Positions 58,285 to 64,000 of a stretch of 64,000 bases of DNA are shown here, one piece after another. A program made the position numbers and the translations under genes. The stretch is from positions 9,300,001 to 9,364,000 of the forward strand of contig JAGUCH010000004.1 of assembly GCA_019096065.1 (NCBI GenBank), read 5' to 3'. Every line of letters begins with the position of its first letter. Within the stretch, counting starts at the first letter, position 1. Below the pieces are notes generated by a model. That model was not told the DNA's origin. It was given only the letters and a program-made list of their open reading frames with translations, and made no database searches. The stretch comes from Paracyclopina nana (Eukaryota; Arthropoda; Copepoda; Cyclopoida; Cyclopettidae).

Positions 58285-61200
58285 TTACACCAAATGAAGC
58301 CTCACATTATTGTTTCGGCTTGAATCACTGAGCACATTGAGAGCTTTTCCAAGCTCGTCAGCAGGTTCAACATCGTCACACCTGCCACAGGTGTAGAGTG
58401 ATGAAGGTGGACAATCACAGAGGCCCCTAGTGTTAGGTGGAACATCCAGAAGCCACAATTCCCTCAATCTGGAACGAGGATCTCCAACTGCATCACTGAT
58501 CATTAAATAGTTAGCGGGGCTGGTTAGTTTCCTGGCACAAAGGGTCACTGTTCGCACTAGTGGCAAGCAAGGCAAAAGGCCCCGAAGGCCAGTTTCATCA
58601 AGGGGATAGTCGCGAAGAGAAAGCTCCAGCAATCGGTTGTTGTCAGACAATCTGGACACAAAGCTCCCAATGGTGATCAAGTCCAATGCCAAGAGATTGG
58701 ACCCACGAATGTTGATGACTTTCAGCCCAGGGAAAGGGTAAATGGTCAATTGCTCTTGTCGTGACTCGAAGGCACATCTCATAAATAACATTTGCTTCTG
58801 TAGGCCTGTAATTAAGTTTAAAAAGGTATGTGTTACAATAATTTCATTAAACACTGAGCTTAGGCAGAATAAATGAACTAGGCTAAGCAGACTTAGCTTA
58901 AGTGACCTTAAGAACTAGGTTTTTCAAAATATTTCATACTAGATTACAACTAGATTACTTTATTGAACATACATAAGAATACATGACCACACTTTGTGAA
59001 CTAGGCTCTAAGAAATCAAATACTAGGAACAATCAAATTCATGGTATGGATGCTAGGAACTAGGTTTCAGTCATTGGGAACTAGTTGCCAAGCACAATCT
59101 ATTGACCTGCCTATAACTTGATGCTTGGCATGACAACTAGGAATTGGAACTGATTAAAGCCCTAGGAACTAGGCTGCACATAACTAAAACCTTTACATGA
59201 ACACTAGAAGCTTGAAAAGATAGGAACTACTTGCCAAGGACATCTAAGAACTCAATCCTTGCTATAAAAACTAAGAATTGGTTTTAGACACTAGGAACTA
59301 GGTTTTAGACACTAGGAACTAGGTTTTAGACCCTAAGAACTAGGTTTTAAACACTTGAAACTAAGAACTAGATTTTTAACGCTGTGATCTAGGTTTCAGA
59401 CAACAGGAACTAGGTTTTAAACACTTTGAACTAGGTTTTAGACAACATGAACTAGGTTTTAAACACATGGAACTAGGTTTTATAAACTATGAAATAGGTT
59501 TTAGACATTATGAACTAGGCTTCAGATACTAGGAACTAGGCTTCAGATGCTAGGAACTATGCTTTAGGCACTATGAACTAGGTTTAAGTCACTATGAACT
59601 AGGTTTAAGTCACTATGAACTTGGTTTTAAATACTAGGAACTAGGTTTTAGACACTAGGAACTACTTGCTGATAGCGCATTGCTTGGCATCTAAACTAGG
59701 AACTTGGCTTAAAAACTAGGTAGCTTGTAAAGTGCTCCAACAAAAGCACTAGGTAACAAATAATGAAAAAATGCTTGAACACTAGGAACTAGGTCTCAGA
59801 AACTAAGCTAGTGTACATGGCAAAAGAAGTCGTACCTTGCTGGTTGTACCATTCTCCCTTCATTTTCTGCACTTGTTTCAAGTACACTAGGGCATCCTTG
59901 ACCTCGGTTGACCCTAGTCCGTGCAAAAAGTCCCGAACCACCAACTGGTCCCGAGAACTAGCCGAACTAGCCAACCCGGAAAGGTATTGGAGAATCAGCT
60001 CTTTGCGGTCACGCGGGAACCCGTTAAGGTCGTCGCCCGTTAAGTGGACGTGGAGAGCCGTTAAATATTCCGCCAAAGAGAGGTGCCGAAATTCGCACTC
60101 CAAATGCGGGCCGTCCTGGCTGACGGTCATCAGCCCAAACGTTTCGGCGCGCTCGTGGTCAATGGTGACGTCGCCCAAATCCGGGAAGTTTAGCGCGGAA
60201 TTTTCCCGAATTATGGCCGCAATCTTGATATTGCCCGATTTTACCAGATGGTAGCACAATTTCGAGAAGCCGAGGATGAAGGAGACTGTGGAGTCCTCAA
60301 GGTTGGTCGTCACTGATAAACTTGTGTTTTGCCACCTGAAACAAACCAGTTAACTTTTTAATATTTTGTCGTAACTTGATGTCGTAGTTACATCAAATTC
60401 CTAAGAAAATTAAAAAAATACCTGTGAGCAAAAACGAGCATGACCCAAGTATAGAGCTGAGTCAGTGTTTTGGGCACAAATTCCTCTCCAGCCTCGGTGA
60501 AAATGGTGCAAGTGAGCCACAAGTAGAATGGGTTTGTGGCCAATGAGAAGACATATGGATCGGATCGGGCTCGATCCTGGAGTGGCAGGCAAGGACAGTG
60601 TTTTCCACAGGGCCTTTCATCAATGACATCATTGGCCACACTGTAAAGACGGCTATGCTCATGATCGACATAATGGCGAGCATCGACATAGCTAAAAACA
60701 ATGAAGATGAACAAAAGATGAAGTTAAAGACATGAGAAGTTGGCTCATAGGCTGAAATTCGGGTAGTTTCCCCTAAAATAAGCTCATTTTCCCGTGAAAA
60801 TGGCAAGTTTTCGGGGAGTTGTAGCAATTTTCGGGAAGTTTTTTCAATTATCGGGAAGTATTTTCAATTATCGGGAAGCTTTCTGCTACTTTCTGCAAAT
60901 ATATGCTAAAGCTTCCAACAAGTTGTAGTAAGTTTATGATCACTTGAAGCCACTTTTCGGGGAATTTCCGCCACTTTTCGGGAAGTTTCAGCCGATTGAC
61001 ATGATTTAGATCAGAAAAGACGAAAAAAGATCAAGACCAGCCAGATGAAGAACAAAAACAGAAAAGTTAAGGCTTAGAACCCGTAGTTACCTGTGTATGA
61101 AAGAGGCCACGCCCTCATCGCTGAGTCCTTGAATGTCAAGGCTCACCATTCGCTTTGGCAGGCTCAGAAACCATTTGGCACTCTGCAAATGGCTCAGCGT

Positions 61201-62830
61201 GTGCGGGCGTGACGTCACGATGACGTGACAGCCCTGCAACAGCGAGCCCGTCAACAAACACTGCGCAAACTCCAACGGTTTCAGCAGCGAATTCCCGGCG
61301 TGCTTTCCGGGCAGTCCGGGCTTTTCGGGGAAGCCGGCCGGCAACTTGATGGAGGCGAGCGCGCCCACGCCGTGCACCTCGTCCAGCCCGTCAAGCAAAA
61401 TCAAAACACGCCCAGCGGCCGCTTTTCGGGATAATTCCAGCAAGATGTCTTCCTCGGCGTACGGGTCAAACGGTGACTCATCCGGATCCTCAAGCATGTT
61501 GTCCCGAATTTCGGCGCCGGCGGCGGAAGCCGATTTGTAGCGCCCCGGACCGAGCTTGTCCTTGATGGGCTCCAACATCTTCTCGAGGAATTCCCGACCT
61601 GTCATTGCCCCAAGTCTGCGCAAGAAAAGGTGACTTAAAAGTGTGACTCTCAATCATTGTGAATGGCTTAAAATGACTTAAAAAGATGAATATGTCTTTA
61701 AGTGACTTCAACAAAGATTCTTGTGTCATCAAATTGCTAGAAGAGCTCCAAATGACATTAATGACTTTAGCCATGAATGATATGACTTGAAACAGCTCAT
61801 ACAACTCAAAATGACTCAAACGATTTGACGTTAAATGACTCAAATGATTTAAAATGATGTTTAATGGCGTAAATGACCCAAAGTGTCTGCTTAAAAGTGG
61901 GAACTTAACTGGAGCTTCAATGGATCTTTTACTATGAATTAAATGACTTTTAAAAAAATCACTTAATAATGACTCCAAATGACACAATTGACGCTGAATA
62001 CATCTAAAATGACTCAAAATGACTCAGAATGTCACAAAATGACTCAAAATGACTCTTACTGGCATGCCTCAAAATGACTCAAAATGACTCTTACTGGCAT
62101 GACTCAAAATGACTCAAAATGACTCTTACTGGCATGACTCAAAATGACTCTTACTGACATGACTCCAAATGACTCTTACTGACTCAAAATGACGCTAACT
62201 GAATTGACTCCAAATGACTCTTACTGATATGACTCAAAATGACTCATAATGACTCGAAATGACTCAAAATGACTCAAAATGACTCTAAATGACTCAAAAT
62301 GACTCAAAATGACTCAAAATGACATTACTTTTACTGGCATGATTCAAAATGACTCAAAAAAAAAGTCAAAATGGACTCAATGTATCATGTTTACCTGTTA
62401 AGTGTGCGACACTCGACGAAGAGGAGCGCGTCGAAATTCTCCGTCCAAAGCTCTTGGCATCCCCATTTCATGCACATGTATTTGAGCATGGACGTTTTGC
62501 CGATGCCGGCCGGCGCCTGGACCGTTATGACGGTTGGTAACGGCGGGCCGTTATTCGGCACCGCCCAGCACTTGCCGAACATCTCCTCGATGCGGACGCT
62601 CTCGACGGCGCCGGCGACGTCGCCGGCGCCGTTAACTGGGCGCGTGAAGTACTGGACGATTTTGGCGCGGTCGTCCATGTCCAATTTGGCCGCGCGCTTC
62701 GTGTTCATCTGCGACATGACCAGCTTTTGGTGCAGGTTCTTGCGCCGGCTTGACCGGCGCGCCAGGCTCGCCGTGTTCGGCTTGCCACGCGCCAGCTGCG
62801 TGCCCGGCTCGAACCAGTCCGAGAAGTTGT
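58285..62830 (-). CDS. NACHT-LRR (NLR) protein, C-terminal 749 residues, 5' end outside window
   Basis: Exons on the - strand: 62830-62395, 61615-61091, 60691-60422, 60335-59836, 58805-58285. All have GT-AG introns and matching phases (2,2,2,1). Visible residues 105-113 are the Walker A loop APAGIGKTS. FVECR (about 137-141) and VLILLDGLDE (Walker B, 215-224) follow, then HVIVTSRP (about 275-282, sensor). Exon 3 holds a winged-helix-like NPFYLWLTCTIF...PKTLTQLYTW block. Exon 4 ends the NACHT region with FRHLSLAEYLTAL, the typical NLR helical-domain motif. Exon 5 carries ribonuclease-inhibitor-type leucine-rich repeats (LLELSLRDYPLDETGLRGLL). The likely role is cytosolic sensing that triggers oligomerisation through ATP binding. 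The N-terminal effector domain (CARD, Pyrin, Death or other) is not in the window. Exons 1-2 are GC-rich against AT-rich introns. All key NACHT residues look intact. Confidence 0.9.
58860..59790 (-). repeat. NLR intron: GAACTAGGTTTTAGACACTA array
   Basis: About 20 copies of a 20-22 bp unit at 59260-59680, with looser GGAACTAG words before it. Confidence 0.85.
60740..61085 (-). other. NLR intron with TTTTCGGGAAGTT words
   Basis: A short irregular array of TCGGGAAGTTTT words at 60775-60990; nothing else. Confidence 0.5.
61650..62360 (-). repeat. NLR intron: AATGACTCAAA array
   Basis: Degenerate 10-mers AATGACTCAA, densest at 62010-62330, with a longer unit ACTCTTACTGGCATG repeated at 62050-62170. 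Same decamer as the array at 32420. Confidence 0.85.
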
Positions 62831-63860
62831 CTGAAAAGAGATAAGGATACTTTTTTGAGGCATTTTTTGAGGCATGGTTTGGGCTTCAACTTAATTTCTA
62901 GCTTAAATTCGAAATGACTTAAAATGACAAAGTTGACTCGGGATTGACTTAAAACAAGTCATCTTGAAGGTTGTCTGAAATTAACAATGATACTTTCTTG
63001 AGGCATTTTTTGAGGCATGATTTGGACTTCAACTTAATTTCTAGCTTAAATTCGAAATGACTTAAAATGACAAAGTTGACTCGAGATTGACTTAAAACAA
63101 GTCATCTTGAAGGTTGTCTGAAATAAACAATGATACTTTTTTGAGGCATTTTTTGAGGCATGATTTGGACTTCAACTTAATTTCTATCTTAAATTCGAAA
63201 TGACTTAAAATGACAAAGTTGACTCGAGATTGACTTAAAACAAGTAGTCTTGAAGGTTGTCTGAAATAAACAATGATACTTTTTTGAGGCATTTTTTGAG
63301 GCATGATTTGGACTTCAACTTAATTTCTATCTTAAATTCGAAATGACTTAAAATGACAAAGTTGACTCGAGATTTACTTAAAACAAGTCATCTTACAGGT
63401 TGTCAGAAAAAATGAACATCTACACTTTTTGAGTCATGATTTGAGCTTCAACTTAATTTTTAGCTTGGATTCGAAATGACTTAAAATGATGGGATTTTAA
63501 GCAGACTCGAGATTGACTTTAAACAAGTCATTATCAAGGTTGTCAGAAATGAACAACAATACTTTTTGAGGCAGTTTTTGAGTCATGATTTGTTGGACTT
63601 CAACTTAATTTCTAGCTTGAATTCGAAATGACTTAAAATGACGGGGTTTTAAGTTGACTCGAGATTGACTTAAAAAAGTCATCTTCAAGGTGTTAAAAAA
63701 ACAATGATACTTTTTTGAGGCGTTTTTGAGTCATAATTTGGTGGACTTCAACTTAATTTCTAGCTTGAATTCGAAAAGTCTTGAAATGACGGGATTTAAG
63801 TTGACCCGAGATTGACTTAAAACAATTCCACTTCAAGGTTCACCCAAAATTGGCGTAATA
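62823..63860. repeat. About 143-bp tandem repeat upstream of the NLR exon
   Basis: About seven units, each containing GGTTGTCTGAAAT, TTTTTTGAGGCATTTTTTGA and CTTCAACTTAATTTCTA. The first unit overlaps the exon boundary at 62830, so later units carry copies of the exon's own 3' splice site. Confidence 0.85.
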
Positions 63861-63879
63861 TGACTCTGAATTACTTTAA

Positions 63880-64000
63880 GGGCCTGTTCACCTGCTTATT
63901 ATGGCCGTAATTTCGGCAAAATTTGGGAGAGAAATACTGAGAAACTAAGAATTTTTATATTGGTGTAGGATGGCTTTTGGTACCAATAGACCGATTCCGA
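63880..64000. mobile_element. Harbinger-like MITE, copy 3, cut by the window end
   Basis: Starts GGGCCTGTTCACC after TAA (63877-63879). Matches the copy at 25204 in the same orientation for all 121 bases visible. Confidence 0.8.

Noticed and set aside
59811-60254. A 147-codon + strand frame
   Set aside because: It is the antisense shadow of an NLR exon with strong NLR motifs on the - strand.
62371-62844. A 157-codon + strand frame in GC-rich DNA
   Set aside because: It is antisense to the NLR exon that carries Walker A.
1-64000. Retroviral, LTR, LINE or capsid-bearing element
   Set aside because: No reverse transcriptase, integrase, protease or capsid motif and no long direct terminal repeat was found; all the transposons seen look like DNA or rolling-circle types.

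Overview
The window is animal DNA, AT-rich and poor in genes, and most likely from an arthropod, perhaps a copepod or related crustacean. The main evidence is a complete Dpr-family immunoglobulin gene, a family best known from arthropods. A TATA plus TCAGT initiator promoter of arthropod type and a small secreted protein with fibronectin-type-II-like modules (a domain I recall as expanded in some copepods) point the same way. The species is not identified, and the lineage is inference from protein families.

Three host genes can be read exon by exon. (1) A dpr-like neuronal adhesion gene, + strand, six coding exons, 23019-29668, 307 aa. (2) A secreted 146-aa protein with two six-cysteine FN2-like modules, + strand, six exons, 35706-39442, with a recognisable promoter and poly(A) signal. 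(3) The C-terminal 749 aa of a NACHT-LRR (NLR) immune-receptor-like gene, - strand, five exons, 62830 down to 58285, whose 5' exons lie beyond the window. Degenerate copies of its last exon follow it at 57190-58284. A possible fourth gene, three small exons on the - strand at 45422-43150, lies inside a giant palindromic transposon.

Layout: 1-22.9 kb is non-coding, with MITEs, a 3.0-kb foldback element (6936-9960, exact 8-bp target duplication) and several minisatellites. It also holds two strong candidate recursive splice sites (6005/6006 and 15987/15988), which would fit a very long first dpr intron. 23-29.7 kb is the dpr gene. 29.7-35.6 kb is repeats. 35.6-39.5 kb is the FN2-like gene. 39.5-42.2 kb is a cluster of MITEs and a minisatellite. 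42249-52714 is a 10.5-kb inverted-repeat element whose empty insertion site survives as a paralogous copy at 53.2 kb. It was itself later invaded by a Helitron/Helentron-like element at 47769-51420. 53-57 kb is repeats and one Harbinger-like MITE. 57.2-62.8 kb is the NLR gene, and 62.8-64 kb is a 143-bp tandem repeat and a partial MITE.

Many of the longer introns and much of the intergenic space are filled by degenerate tandem arrays of about 10-22 bp units, usually a different unit in each place. Long open frames inside these arrays are artefacts of repeat periodicity. I saw no retroviral, LTR or capsid-bearing element.
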